The position numbers were made by a program, and so were the translations under genes. Shown here one piece after another: positions 36,435 to 45,033 of a stretch of DNA of 64,000 nucleotides. The notes below the pieces were generated by a model. The model did not search any database, was not told where the DNA came from, and saw nothing but the letters and a program-made list of their open reading frames with translations. This DNA comes from Marinobacter sp. CHS3-4 (GTDB lineage Bacteria > Pseudomonadota > Gammaproteobacteria > Pseudomonadales > Oleiphilaceae): assembly GCF_030053415.1 (NCBI RefSeq), contig NZ_JASGBJ010000002.1, positions 992,001 to 1,056,000 of the forward strand, read 5' to 3'. Position 1 is the stretch's first letter. Every line of letters begins with the position of its first letter.

Positions 36435-37328
36435 GTGGCGTTGAACCGGCTGGATCTGAACCTGCTGCATGTATTCGATACGATTTATCGCGAAGGTAGC
36501 CTGACGCGTGCGGCAAAGGCATTGCACCTGACCCAACCGGCCGTGAGTCATTCCCTGTCACGGCTTCGGGAGCATTTCGACGACCCACTGTTCAGCCGCC
36601 AGGGAAATCAGATGGTGCCCACCCCACTGGCCCGGCGCTTTCTGGAATCCATGCGGCCGGGGCTGACTCAGATCCAGAGTTCGGTTAATCAGTTTCACGC
36701 CTTTGACCCCGCCAGTCAGAGGAAAACCTATTCTCTGGCCCTGAGGGACATACTGGAATCCACCTTTTTGCCACAGCTGATGCAACGCCTGGAAGGCTAT
36801 CCTGAACTGGAAATCAGCAGCCAGAGAATTCCCAGGCGTGACATGGAAACCCAGCTAGCCGCTGGCAAGCTGGATTTTGCGGTAGATGTGTTGCTGCCTG
36901 TCAGCAATCAGACGGCCCACGAACGCTTGCGCAGAGATCGGCTGGTGGTGCTGGCCCGGTCGGGCCATCCGCTGGCACAGGGCCCGATGACAATGGATGG
37001 GTATCTGGAAGCCAAGCACGTGCTGGTATCCTCCCGTACTGAAGGTCCGGGCATTGAGGATTTCGAGCTGTCGAGGTTGGGCGTTCAAAGAGAGATCCGG
37101 CTACGTTGCCAGCACTACTACGCCGCCTGTCGGGTGGTGGAAGCGTCAGACCTGCTACTGACCATGCCGGAGATCTACGCCAGAATTATTGCAGAGCGCG
37201 CCGATATCTCCATTCTGACACCACCGGTGGACCTGCCAGATATCGACGTGCACCTGTATTGGCACAAAGCCTATGAAAAAGAGCCCGCGTTGATCTGGTT
37301 CAGGGACCAGCTGAAGGAGATTGCGTGA
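36435..37328 (+). CDS. LysR family transcriptional regulator
   Basis: A 297-residue LysR regulator. The N-terminal winged helix-turn-helix is LTRAAKALHLTQPAVSHSLS, followed by the effector-binding domain. The start is a GTG at 36435 with GGAGGG seven to eight bases upstream. Divergent placement from the ACAD11-like cluster suggests that it controls that cluster in response to a pathway metabolite. The inducer is unknown. Confidence 0.92.
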   Translation: MALNRLDLNLLHVFDTIYREGSLTRAAKALHLTQPAVSHSLSRLREHFDDPLFSRQGNQMVPTPLARRFLESMRPGLTQIQSSVNQFHAFDPASQRKTYSLALRDILESTFLPQLMQRLEGYPELEISSQRIPRRDMETQLAAGKLDFAVDVLLPVSNQTAHERLRRDRLVVLARSGHPLAQGPMTMDGYLEAKHVLVSSRTEGPGIEDFELSRLGVQREIRLRCQHYYAACRVVEASDLLLTMPEIYARIIAERADISILTPPVDLPDIDVHLYWHKAYEKEPALIWFRDQLKEIA

Positions 37329-37334
37329 GCGGGG

Positions 37335-37691
37335 TCAGTAAGCTCCAACCAGTTTAAGGAATCCCAGAAACCCAGCGGCTGTCAGCAGCAGGGATGCGGA
37401 GACGATGCCAAACCCCCACCATATAGCCGCAACGTCGGACACCGGCGCATCATGCCCGCGAAGTGTGCGATAGAACGCCCAGGGACCCAGCAGAAAAGCA
37501 CCCGCAACCACAAACACCAGCCCGATACTGATACCTGCGAATGTCCAGGTGGCCAATACCGTCGCCCGGTCAGAAACCTGCTCCGTCACGCCGTGATGCT
37601 CCAGGAATTTCTTGCAGAAAAACCAGACCAGGCCATAGAGCGCGACAACAAAAATCAGGCCACCGATGATCGTGATCAGGCGATACAGCAA
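37335..37691 (-). CDS. Small membrane protein of unknown function
   Basis: A 118-residue protein with three hydrophobic segments (LITIIGGLIFVVALYGLVWF, a central segment from TWTFAGISIGLVFVVAGAF, and one at the C terminus). I do not recognise the family. It ends seven bases from the convergent LysR stop and follows the EAL gene by about 33 bases on the same strand. Confidence 0.65.
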   Translation of the reverse strand: MLYRLITIIGGLIFVVALYGLVWFFCKKFLEHHGVTEQVSDRATVLATWTFAGISIGLVFVVAGAFLLGPWAFYRTLRGHDAPVSDVAAIWWGFGIVSASLLLTAAGFLGFLKLVGAY

Positions 37692-37724
37692 AAGAAACCC
37701 CTCAATGTCAGTAAAGTACAGTCG

Positions 37725-38516
37725 TCAGTCAGGAAAAACCGGCTCCGGAAGCGTCTCGAATCCCGGTTTTGCAAACAGATACCCCTGATACAGAGAAATG
37801 CCCTGCGACCTGAGCCAGAAGTATTCCTGTGGCGTTTCCACGCCTTCGGCAAGTACCTTACCACCAAGTTGGCTCATCATTGTCATGATACCGGCAACGA
37901 TCGCCTGTTTGTTGGCTTCTTTATCAATGTCCCGAACCAACTCCATATCCAGCTTCAGAATATCAGGCGGACTGGCCATCAGGATGTTATACCGTGAGTA
38001 CCCGGTACCAAAATCGTCCAGTGCAGTCTGGAAACCCATTTTCTGGTAGGCGCGAATAATATCCACGTAGTGATCGATCGATCCCAGCTCCTCGGTTTCG
38101 ATCAGTTCGAAAATAAGTTTACGGGTATCGAAATCAGCGGCTTTTGCGGCGGCCAGAGTCGTTCGGATGCAATACTCTGCCTGATACACGGCGTTAGGCA
38201 TGAAGTTGATGCTTAGTAGCGCTTCCATCCCCAGCCGCGCCGCCAGCTTCACAGCTTTCACCCTGCAAACCTGATCGAACGAATAACGATTTTGCTCATT
38301 CACCTTTGATAGAACACTCCACGCCCCACCTCCGTCTGCACCCCTGACCAGGGCTTCGTAGGCATAGACGTTCTTGGTCTCGGCATCCACAATAGGCTGA
38401 AAAGCGAAAGTGAAATCGAAGCCCAGGCCCGCACCGCACTCACACTGCTCACAATGAGACTCATCAAACAGGGTTGAAGGGAACTCAGAAGGGCCTGTTA
38501 GACCGATTTTATCCAC
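37725..38516 (-). CDS. Stand-alone EAL domain c-di-GMP phosphodiesterase
   Basis: An EAL-only protein of about 263 residues that should hydrolyse cyclic di-GMP. Motifs are YEALVRG (EAL), INFMPN, FELIETEE, LDDFGTGYSRYNI (metal ligands), ILKLDMELV and LAEGVETPQEY (catalytic Glu). The N terminus has a Cys cluster, HCEQCECGAG, which could bind metal or sense redox state. A GTG at 38516 with TTTTGGAG upstream is preferred to the TTG at 38573. No GGDEF or membrane segment is present. Confidence 0.88.
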   Translation of the reverse strand: MDKIGLTGPSEFPSTLFDESHCEQCECGAGLGFDFTFAFQPIVDAETKNVYAYEALVRGADGGGAWSVLSKVNEQNRYSFDQVCRVKAVKLAARLGMEALLSINFMPNAVYQAEYCIRTTLAAAKAADFDTRKLIFELIETEELGSIDHYVDIIRAYQKMGFQTALDDFGTGYSRYNILMASPPDILKLDMELVRDIDKEANKQAIVAGIMTMMSQLGGKVLAEGVETPQEYFWLRSQGISLYQGYLFAKPGFETLPEPVFPD

Positions 38517-38697
38517 GGCTACTCCAAAATTTTTTGCGTCAACGACCAGCCATTTATGACCTTTTACATGCAACTATAGAGAATAGAGCCAACTTAACAA
38601 ATGCAGTGCTGTTAAATCTTGTGGAAACCCAGCTTCACACAGCTACACTCAACCACACTCACTATTTACGTACGTTATGGTCTCAAGGAGTAATGGT

Positions 38698-39858
38698 ATG
38701 CCGAAAACCTTCCGCATTGCCGTCACCCCCGGTGATGGAATCGGCCCTGAAGTCGTTGCCGAGGCAGTGCGCTGCCTGGAGCTGCTGAAATCCAGGCATA
38801 ACCTGCCCCTGGACTGGACCAGTCTGCCCTGGCCTTCCCATGCTTGGCACGAAGAACACGGTGAATCCATGCCTTCAGACGCACTTGAGCAGTTGAAGGC
38901 CTACGATGCCATTCTGCTTGGCGCCCTGGGGGACCCAGGACCCGTATCGAATCCTGACCGCTACCTGCTACCCGACAGCATTTCCCTGGCGCCACTGCTG
39001 GACATGCGCAAAGGCTTTGATCAATGGGTGTGCGAACGCCCTGCCAGATTGCTGCCGGGCGCTCGCCAGTATCTGGCTGACGACCGAGCGAAAGACATTG
39101 ACATGCTGGTGATTCGTGAAAACAGCGAAGGCGAATACGTCAGCCAGGGTGGCCGCCTTCGCAAGGGAACCCCTGACGAGGTCGCCACACAAATGGAGGT
39201 GTTTACTCGCCACGCTACCGATCGCATTATTCGTTATGGCTTTGAACAGGCCAGAAAACGGGCGAGCGATCGGGCCGCTGAAGGCAGCCCACGGCAGTTT
39301 AAAACCCTCGACGGAAAAACCTGTGAAAGCCAGGTTTGCATCATCACCAAGCGCAACGCGCTGCGCCATTGGGGTGACATGTACAGCGAAGCCTTTGAGG
39401 AAATGGCGAAAGAATACCCGGATGTGGCTACGCACCACGAGTTGGTGGACGCGGCGTGCATGAAGTTCGTCCAGTGCCCCTGGGCCTTTGACGTAGTAGT
39501 CGCCAGCAACCTGCAGGGGGATATTCTGACGGATCTAGCAGCCGTGCTGTCTGGCGGCATGGGCGTAGCGCCGTCCTGCAACCTGAACCCGGACGACCCG
39601 GACATGCCCTCTATGTTCGAGCCCACCCACGGCAGCGCGCCAGACATTGCGGGCGAAGGACTGGCTGACCCTACGGCCATGTTGTTCACGGCAGCGAGAA
39701 TGCTGGAATGGCTGGGCCGCCAGGAACCGTCACTCGATGCGGCCGGCAAGGCGCTCTACGATGCGGTTGCGGCGGATCTGGCAGAGAATTCGGGTAGCCA
39801 ACGCGGTACCCGAGAGATTGGCGATGCAGTCTGTAGCAGGATCAAGCAGGCAGGCTAG
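38698..39858 (+). CDS. Isocitrate/isopropylmalate-type dehydrogenase, DmlA/tartrate-like
   Basis: An NAD-dependent beta-decarboxylating dehydrogenase. The start is RIAVTPGDGIGPEVV. The RENSEGEY motif and GGRLRKGTP resemble D-malate/tartrate dehydrogenases (DmlA, Ttu) more than LeuB. The substrate Arg and Lys positions are in FDQWVCERPARL and CIITKRNALRHW, and the metal Asp region in VVASNLQGDILTDL. No leuC or leuD is nearby. The ATG at 38698 has AAGGAG upstream. The exact substrate (D-malate, tartrate or another 2-hydroxy acid) is not determined. Confidence 0.8.
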   Translation: MPKTFRIAVTPGDGIGPEVVAEAVRCLELLKSRHNLPLDWTSLPWPSHAWHEEHGESMPSDALEQLKAYDAILLGALGDPGPVSNPDRYLLPDSISLAPLLDMRKGFDQWVCERPARLLPGARQYLADDRAKDIDMLVIRENSEGEYVSQGGRLRKGTPDEVATQMEVFTRHATDRIIRYGFEQARKRASDRAAEGSPRQFKTLDGKTCESQVCIITKRNALRHWGDMYSEAFEEMAKEYPDVATHHELVDAACMKFVQCPWAFDVVVASNLQGDILTDLAAVLSGGMGVAPSCNLNPDDPDMPSMFEPTHGSAPDIAGEGLADPTAMLFTAARMLEWLGRQEPSLDAAGKALYDAVAADLAENSGSQRGTREIGDAVCSRIKQAG

Positions 39859-39861
39859 CGC

Positions 39862-40461
39862 CTACTCTGCCATCACAAACTCAAGCCGGCCTGGTGCTAC
39901 TCGAATATCCAGTGGCACCAGGCCAAACATTTTCTGGGTAGGATCGCTCTCATCCAACCGGTAGACCGGCATGGTCTCAAGCATCTGGGCGACCACTCGC
40001 ATCACATTATCGGTCACCGGCTTCAGATCGCCTTTGAAGAATGACGATTCCACACTGCTCTCCAACAACTGGAGCCGCCGGATATAAACCGCCTTCTCTT
40101 TGCTGTCATAAACCGGCGAGCCCTCCACTTTCAGGGCAATGTCTACCGGCAACTTCACCATCAGGGCATTGAGGGATACCTGCCCAGCCACATCAATCAC
40201 TGCGACGTCGCGCCCATCCGGTCCGAGGGTGATGTTCGCATCTTTCAGGGACAAAGCCAGTGGAGAGCCGCTTTGGAGCTGCTGGCGATCAAAGTCCGCT
40301 ACTGCGTCTTTGAGATGCCGCTCAATGGTCGCCTCGGACACTGAGTAAGGTGAAAAACTGGCACACCCACCTATCAGAGAAAACACAAGAAAAGCCGTCA
40401 GATAACGCAGCAGCGCGTTTCCCTCGAACAAATCGTGAAAAGCACGGACGCGATCAGTCAT
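39862..40461 (-). CDS. DUF1439 family lipoprotein
   Basis: A predicted lipoprotein. The signal peptide ends in the lipobox FSLIGGCASF. The mature domain of about 165 residues resembles DUF1439 (E. coli YceB), a lipid-binding-like beta-rich domain of unknown function. The ATG at 40461 overlaps the upstream CPXCG gene by 8 bases and is preferred to 40500. It converges on the dehydrogenase gene with three bases between the stops. Confidence 0.8.
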   Translation of the reverse strand: MTDRVRAFHDLFEGNALLRYLTAFLVFSLIGGCASFSPYSVSEATIERHLKDAVADFDRQQLQSGSPLALSLKDANITLGPDGRDVAVIDVAGQVSLNALMVKLPVDIALKVEGSPVYDSKEKAVYIRRLQLLESSVESSFFKGDLKPVTDNVMRVVAQMLETMPVYRLDESDPTQKMFGLVPLDIRVAPGRLEFVMAE

Positions 40462-40645
40462 TTTCAGCCCAAACATTAACGGAGGGAACGAGGTTTTCAT
40501 CCAGCGTTACGTGAACCACGATCGGCTGGCAACATACCTGGCAGTCTTCTACATACTCCTGATCCGGCACTGATGGATCCACGCTGATATCCAGCGTCTC
40601 CCAGCAGTACGGGCATTGCACCAGTACCGAATCCAGGGCGGACAT
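40454..40645 (-). CDS. Small CPXCG-type cysteine-rich protein
   Basis: A 63-residue zinc-ribbon-like protein with two Cys pairs, VQCPYCWETLDI and DCQVCCQPI, plus an acidic tail (WAEND). It belongs to the CPXCG-motif cysteine-rich family of unknown function. The ATG at 40645 lies just after the aminotransferase stop, and the longer frame upstream merely reads through the aminotransferase gene in another frame. Confidence 0.75.
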   Translation of the reverse strand: MSALDSVLVQCPYCWETLDISVDPSVPDQEYVEDCQVCCQPIVVHVTLDENLVPSVNVWAEND

Positions 40646-40649
40646 GGGC

Positions 40650-41876
40650 CTAGAACTGCTGTTTCGCCATCCAGGGGATGACGCGGTCAAAGGCTTCTTC
40701 AAGTTTCTCGCAGGTGGTTGAGAAACTGATCCGTACGGCGTTGGTGCAATGCTCGCCAAAGGCGTCACCGGGAACCATGCACACGCCGGTTTCTTTCAGC
40801 ATGCGCAGACAGATATCCGATCCGTCCACATGGGGCGGAAGATCAGGAAATGCAAAGAATGCCCCACCCGGTTTATAACCGGTGAGGTAAGGTGTCTGCT
40901 CTACGAGCTCAACCGTCTTGTCACGACGTTCCCGATAGATATCCACCATATCCTTCACGCATTGCTGATCACCGGTCAGTGCAGCCACCCCGGCAAACTG
41001 GGACGGTGTGTTAGCGACAGACGTGGTGAACATGTGGAACCGGCGAAGGGACTTGATGGCCGCCTGGCTGGAAATCACCCATCCGACACGCAGGCCCGCC
41101 ATGCTGTAGGTTTTTGAAAAACTGCTGATGCACATGATGTTGTCCAGATCCATCGAACAGTTCAGCACGCTGGCAAAGTCTTCGTCGTCAAAAATCAGGT
41201 GGTCATACACCTCATCGGCATAGACCTGAATGCCGCGATAGGCACATTCCTCGAGAATTGTCTCAACAGTGCTACGAGGATAGACCGCCCCCGTCGGGTT
41301 GTTCGGATTGTTCAATATCAAAGCAAAAGTGCGCGAACCCATGGCGCGGATCACTTCGTCCGGATCAAGCTGGTGGTTGTTTTCCGCACGGGTAGGAACA
41401 AATTTCACTTCACCGCCATTCATACGAATCAGCGGCGCATACAGCAGGAACGAAGGATCCGTCACGATGAACTGACGGCCCGGCGCCGACGTCGCCGAAA
41501 TGGCCAGGTACATCGCCTCAGTGGCACCACTGGTAATTAAGATGTTGTCCCGGGTCAGCTTGCGATTGTATCGCTTGCCGTAATAATCCCGCAGCGCCAC
41601 CAACAGCTCGGGAAGCCCCGCATCCATGGTGTAACCGGTTTGGCCAGCGTTAAGGGCATCAATGTACGCCTCGATGACATGGGGCGGCGTGGGCAGGTCA
41701 GGCTGACCAATGGAAAGGTGAATAACATCCTTCATGGTGGCCGCCATGTTGACCATCCGGCGAATCCCGGGCACTGGGACTGCCTGCATGGCAGGGTTCC
41801 AGCTTGCCTTGGACTTGCGGTACCTGACTTTCCGCGGCTTCGCCTGACCGGTTTCTTTATTGACGGCTCCAGCCAT
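40650..41876 (-). CDS. Class I/II PLP-dependent aminotransferase
   Basis: A fold-type I aminotransferase of about 408 residues. The PLP Lys is in SSFSKTYSMAGLRVGW; the IGQPDLPTPPHV and NNPNNPTGAVY segments are typical of the aspartate aminotransferase subgroup. The substrate pair is not fixed by sequence. AGGAGGT precedes the ATG at 41876 by four bases, supporting that start. It is first in a leftward aminotransferase-CPXCG-DUF1439 block, divergent from the hydroxyacid dehydrogenase gene. Confidence 0.9.
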   Translation of the reverse strand: MAGAVNKETGQAKPRKVRYRKSKASWNPAMQAVPVPGIRRMVNMAATMKDVIHLSIGQPDLPTPPHVIEAYIDALNAGQTGYTMDAGLPELLVALRDYYGKRYNRKLTRDNILITSGATEAMYLAISATSAPGRQFIVTDPSFLLYAPLIRMNGGEVKFVPTRAENNHQLDPDEVIRAMGSRTFALILNNPNNPTGAVYPRSTVETILEECAYRGIQVYADEVYDHLIFDDEDFASVLNCSMDLDNIMCISSFSKTYSMAGLRVGWVISSQAAIKSLRRFHMFTTSVANTPSQFAGVAALTGDQQCVKDMVDIYRERRDKTVELVEQTPYLTGYKPGGAFFAFPDLPPHVDGSDICLRMLKETGVCMVPGDAFGEHCTNAVRISFSTTCEKLEEAFDRVIPWMAKQQF

Positions 41877-42104
41877 AAACACCTCCTGGGCGGGGAGTAA
41901 AACAATGAGTCAACTCGCAGGTTAGCCAGTATGCCCAAGCCGTACAAGAGAAAAATCCGAAACATTTCAGCCCGCAAAAAAAATGCTCTAAAAGCAGTCA
42001 AATCTGACCTGCGACCTTTGGCTAAGGTGGCTTCTGGTTGACCCCTGACGGGCTTGATACCAGACTGTGGTCTTGATCCGGATACCAGTCTCAGTGGAGG
42101 ACAG

Positions 42105-43085
42105 ATGACTCAACATACCAAGCCGGTCGTAACCGTTTTGACAGCACCTGGAGAGCAAGAACCTCCCGGAATGGATGCGCTGAGGGCGCGGGCTGAGGTT
42201 CGAATGGCCTGGGACGAAGCCACGCTGAATGACACCCTCCCTGGCACCAACGTGATGATGGTTACGGATTTCCGCACCGAGGCCCTGGCTGCCGCCTGGC
42301 CATCCGCCGACAAGCTGGAATGGATACATGCTACCAGCGCAGGCGTGGACGCGCTGATGTTTCCCGAGCTGATCGAAGGCAATGTGACGGTAACCAATGC
42401 TCGTGGCATCTTCGATCGCACCATTGCTGAGTACGTACTCTGCACCATTTTGATGTTCGCGAAAGACTTCCCCAATTCCATGAAGCTACAGGCGAATCAT
42501 CAGTGGAAGCACCGGGATACCGAGCGCGCAGAAGGCCAGCAAGTGCTGGTGGTAGGTGCTGGCTCGATTGGCGGGCAGATCGGCCGACTCTGCAAAGCGA
42601 TTGGGCTTAAACCGCATGGCATGGCACGCACTCCTCGTCATGACGACAACTTCGTCGCAGTGCACGGCAACGATGAACTGACCGAACAGCTCGGACTGGC
42701 AGATTTCGTGGTGATCGCCGCGCCCCTGACGCCTCAAACCGAGGGATTATTTAACACCGAAACATTCAAGGCCATGAAATCTTCAGCGCGCCTGATCAAC
42801 ATTGGACGCGGTCCGGTGGTAAAAACCGACGACCTTGTCGAAGCTCTGAAGACCGGCGAGATTGCCGGCGCCGCGCTCGACGTCTTTGAAGAAGAGCCTC
42901 TGCCCTCCGATCACCCACTCTGGGATATGGACAATGTCATCATGACAGCCCACATGTGCGGGGACTTCATTGGCTGGAAACGAGCACTGACCGATCAGTT
43001 CCTGGACAACCTGGACCGCTGGCACAAGGGCCAGGAACTGTTCAATCTGGTGGACAAAAAACTGGGCTACGCCAGCAAAGGCTGA
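42105..43085 (+). CDS. D-isomer-specific 2-hydroxyacid dehydrogenase
   Basis: An NAD(P)-dependent 2-hydroxyacid dehydrogenase, probably of the GhrA/PDH-like subgroup. The nucleotide-binding motif is VVGAGSIGGQIGRL, the Arg is in INIGRGPVVKTDDLV, the Glu in DVFEEEPLP, and the catalytic His in MTAHMCGDF. The last motif has Cys where most relatives have Ser. GGAGGA precedes the ATG at 42105; the frame from 42054 is an artefact. The substrate is unknown. Confidence 0.9.
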   Translation: MTQHTKPVVTVLTAPGEQEPPGMDALRARAEVRMAWDEATLNDTLPGTNVMMVTDFRTEALAAAWPSADKLEWIHATSAGVDALMFPELIEGNVTVTNARGIFDRTIAEYVLCTILMFAKDFPNSMKLQANHQWKHRDTERAEGQQVLVVGAGSIGGQIGRLCKAIGLKPHGMARTPRHDDNFVAVHGNDELTEQLGLADFVVIAAPLTPQTEGLFNTETFKAMKSSARLINIGRGPVVKTDDLVEALKTGEIAGAALDVFEEEPLPSDHPLWDMDNVIMTAHMCGDFIGWKRALTDQFLDNLDRWHKGQELFNLVDKKLGYASKG

Positions 43086-43088
43086 CGC

Positions 43089-44168
43089 TTATCCCGCCTT
43101 ATACTGCTGCTGTAACGGCAGCAGGTTGAACACCTTTTCTGGCCGATTTGGGTCCACCAGCTCGGTCGCCGACTTGTAAACGCGCGGCGTTGAGTAAAGG
43201 AGTCTCAGCGCCGTGCCGTGAGGAATGGCCACGTAACGCTCAGGATACTGGCTTTCCAGCCACTGCCTTACCCTCGGAGCCTTGTTGGACGCCATTTTAG
43301 GAAAGAAATGGTGTTCAACATGATGACTGAACCTGAAATGCAGACGATCCATCAACCACCGACTGCGAAGACTCATGGAATTATCCAGCGGATTGTTGGT
43401 TGGCGTCTGCGGACGCAGAAAATGGTTAGTCAGGATATAACCCTGCCCAAGCGCATTGGCCACCATGAATGGAATCACCACCGTGAATACCGCCAGCGGC
43501 CCTGACAACGCCGCCAGAGCGAGCCAACCGGCGACGCACACCATCGACTGAACAATGGCCTTACGGCGATCAAACCCTTTGAACTGTTTACGTTTCTTAG
43601 CCTGAAACCACAGTACCAACTGCGCGTGAAACGTAAAGGAATATACCAGGAAGAGATAGCTGTACCAGGAGCCGGATCCAGGTGCCAGGCGGGTAAATTT
43701 TTTCTGCCTGGGGTCCGCATTGTATCGACGCAATGTTCCGAAGCTGTCCGGGTCTGCATCACCCATGTTGGTATTACCGTGATGCACGACGTTGTGCCAT
43801 TTACGCCAGAATTCCGGCGGCACCACAAAGGGGCCGAACCCAAGCCAGCCAAAGAAGTTCTGCCAGCGTTTGCTCATACCAAGGGCGCCATGCAGCACTT
43901 CGTGAGCCAGGAACGCCTGGCACCCGATGCTATGACCCACCAGAACCGCCAGCCCCAGATTCCAGTACCAGGCCAACCCTGCTGTCAGGATCAGCGCCAG
44001 CCCACCCCAGATCATTATCTGTAGCGGCAGAAACCAGACGATCCTCCATGTTTGAGCCTTGAACGTATCCGACGGTAATTCTTTGCGCATCCTGTCCCTG
44101 ATGTCGCGCTCATCAGGCGCGCCAAACGCCGATGCCGCGATTGACTCAGGCTTTACAGCAGCATTCAT
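43089..44168 (-). CDS. Membrane fatty acid desaturase
   Basis: A membrane di-iron acyl desaturase, acting on phospholipid or acyl-CoA chains to introduce a cis double bond. The three His boxes are visible: HEVLHGAL, HNVVHHGNTNMG and HHVEHHFFPK. Four membrane segments surround them. It resembles DesC/DesB-type enzymes of pseudomonads. A FabR/DesT-like palindrome sits at its predicted promoter, so unsaturated fatty acid feedback is likely. It is monocistronic. Confidence 0.92.
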   Translation of the reverse strand: MNAAVKPESIAASAFGAPDERDIRDRMRKELPSDTFKAQTWRIVWFLPLQIMIWGGLALILTAGLAWYWNLGLAVLVGHSIGCQAFLAHEVLHGALGMSKRWQNFFGWLGFGPFVVPPEFWRKWHNVVHHGNTNMGDADPDSFGTLRRYNADPRQKKFTRLAPGSGSWYSYLFLVYSFTFHAQLVLWFQAKKRKQFKGFDRRKAIVQSMVCVAGWLALAALSGPLAVFTVVIPFMVANALGQGYILTNHFLRPQTPTNNPLDNSMSLRSRWLMDRLHFRFSHHVEHHFFPKMASNKAPRVRQWLESQYPERYVAIPHGTALRLLYSTPRVYKSATELVDPNRPEKVFNLLPLQQQYKAG

Positions 44169-44188
44169 GGTTCATCCTTTTATATTTC

Positions 44189-44206
44189 AGAGTACATATG
44201 TACGCT
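44189..44206 (-). promoter_or_regulatory. FabR/DesT-like operator of the desaturase gene
   Basis: Read in the desaturase direction the site is AGCGTACATATGTACTCT, one base from the FabR-type palindrome AGCGTACAnnTGTACGCT as I recall it. It lies about 10 bases downstream of a TATAAA -10-like element, over the likely transcription start, a position suited to repression. Confidence 0.6.
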
Positions 44207-44300
44207 GAATTTATAGTATGAAATCCCGTATTACAAGGTATTTTTATTGGATAATGAAATTTCAATAAGTCACTAGAGTACGCCTGTGTTTTTTATGGGC

Positions 44301-44329
44301 AAAAAAAACGGGAACAGTGTTCCCGTTTT
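44301..44329 (-). terminator. Intrinsic terminator of the acs-regulator operon
   Basis: A perfect hairpin (AACGGGAACA, then TTCCCGTT around a short loop) is followed in the leftward direction by eight T residues, about 25 bases after the response-regulator stop. Confidence 0.88.
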
Positions 44330-44355
44330 CCTGGCTAGCACACATTTCGCGCTCT

Positions 44356-45021
44356 TCAGCTACCCGAGAGCGACGTATCCGAAGGATCGATCTCCATCTG
44401 CTGAATCGCAATGACCGCCTGGGTTCGATTTCGCACGCCAAGCTTGCGGAACACGGCGGTAATATGTGCCTTGATGGTTGCCTCTGACACATCCAGATCG
44501 TAGGCAATCTGTTTATTGAGCAGACCTTCTGCCAGCATTCCCAGCACCCGGAACTGCTGCGGCGTCAGCGACGCCAGCTTCTCCGAGAAATCCGTCGTAT
44601 CAGATTGCATCTGCTCAAGCTTGTCGGCCACGCCGTCTGGAAGCCACACATCGCCTTCAAGCACTGCCTGAATAGCTTCCGTGATGGTTGGTAGCGGCGC
44701 AGACTTGGGTATAAAGCCAGATGCGCCATAGTCAATTGACCGGCGCATCACCTGCATTTCCTCGGAACCAGAAACCACCACAACCGGCAGCCCCGGGTAC
44801 TGCCCACGCATGAAGACCAGACCAGAGAAGCCGTGGGCACCCGGCATGTTCAGATCCAGCAGAACCAGATCCGCATCCGGGTGCGACTCAACCGCCGCCT
44901 GTAGTGCCTTGATGCTGTCCACTTCCACTGTCTGCGCATCAGGTACCGCCTGACTGACCGCCTGCTTCAATGCTGCCCGAAACAGGGGATGATCATCAGC
45001 GACGATTATGGATTGTGCCAT
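44356..45021 (-). CDS. NarL/LuxR-family response regulator, CrbR/ErdR-like
   Basis: A 221-residue response regulator: receiver domain (phospho-acceptor Asp in LVLLDLNMPGAHG, Lys in GFIPKSAPL) and C-terminal LuxR-type helix-turn-helix (LLNKQIAYDLDVSEATIKAH). Its position 12 bases after acs on the same strand suggests that it is the CrbR/ErdR-type regulator that activates acetyl-CoA synthetase in Vibrio and Pseudomonas. The partner kinase is not in the window. A strong terminator follows. Confidence 0.88.
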   Translation of the reverse strand: MAQSIIVADDHPLFRAALKQAVSQAVPDAQTVEVDSIKALQAAVESHPDADLVLLDLNMPGAHGFSGLVFMRGQYPGLPVVVVSGSEEMQVMRRSIDYGASGFIPKSAPLPTITEAIQAVLEGDVWLPDGVADKLEQMQSDTTDFSEKLASLTPQQFRVLGMLAEGLLNKQIAYDLDVSEATIKAHITAVFRKLGVRNRTQAVIAIQQMEIDPSDTSLSGS

Positions 45022-45033
45022 TCAGTTTTTTCC

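Noticed and set aside
38698-39858. Assignment as leuB (3-isopropylmalate dehydrogenase)
   Set aside because: The RENSEGEY and GGRLRKGTP features fit D-malate/tartrate-type enzymes better and no leuC or leuD is nearby.
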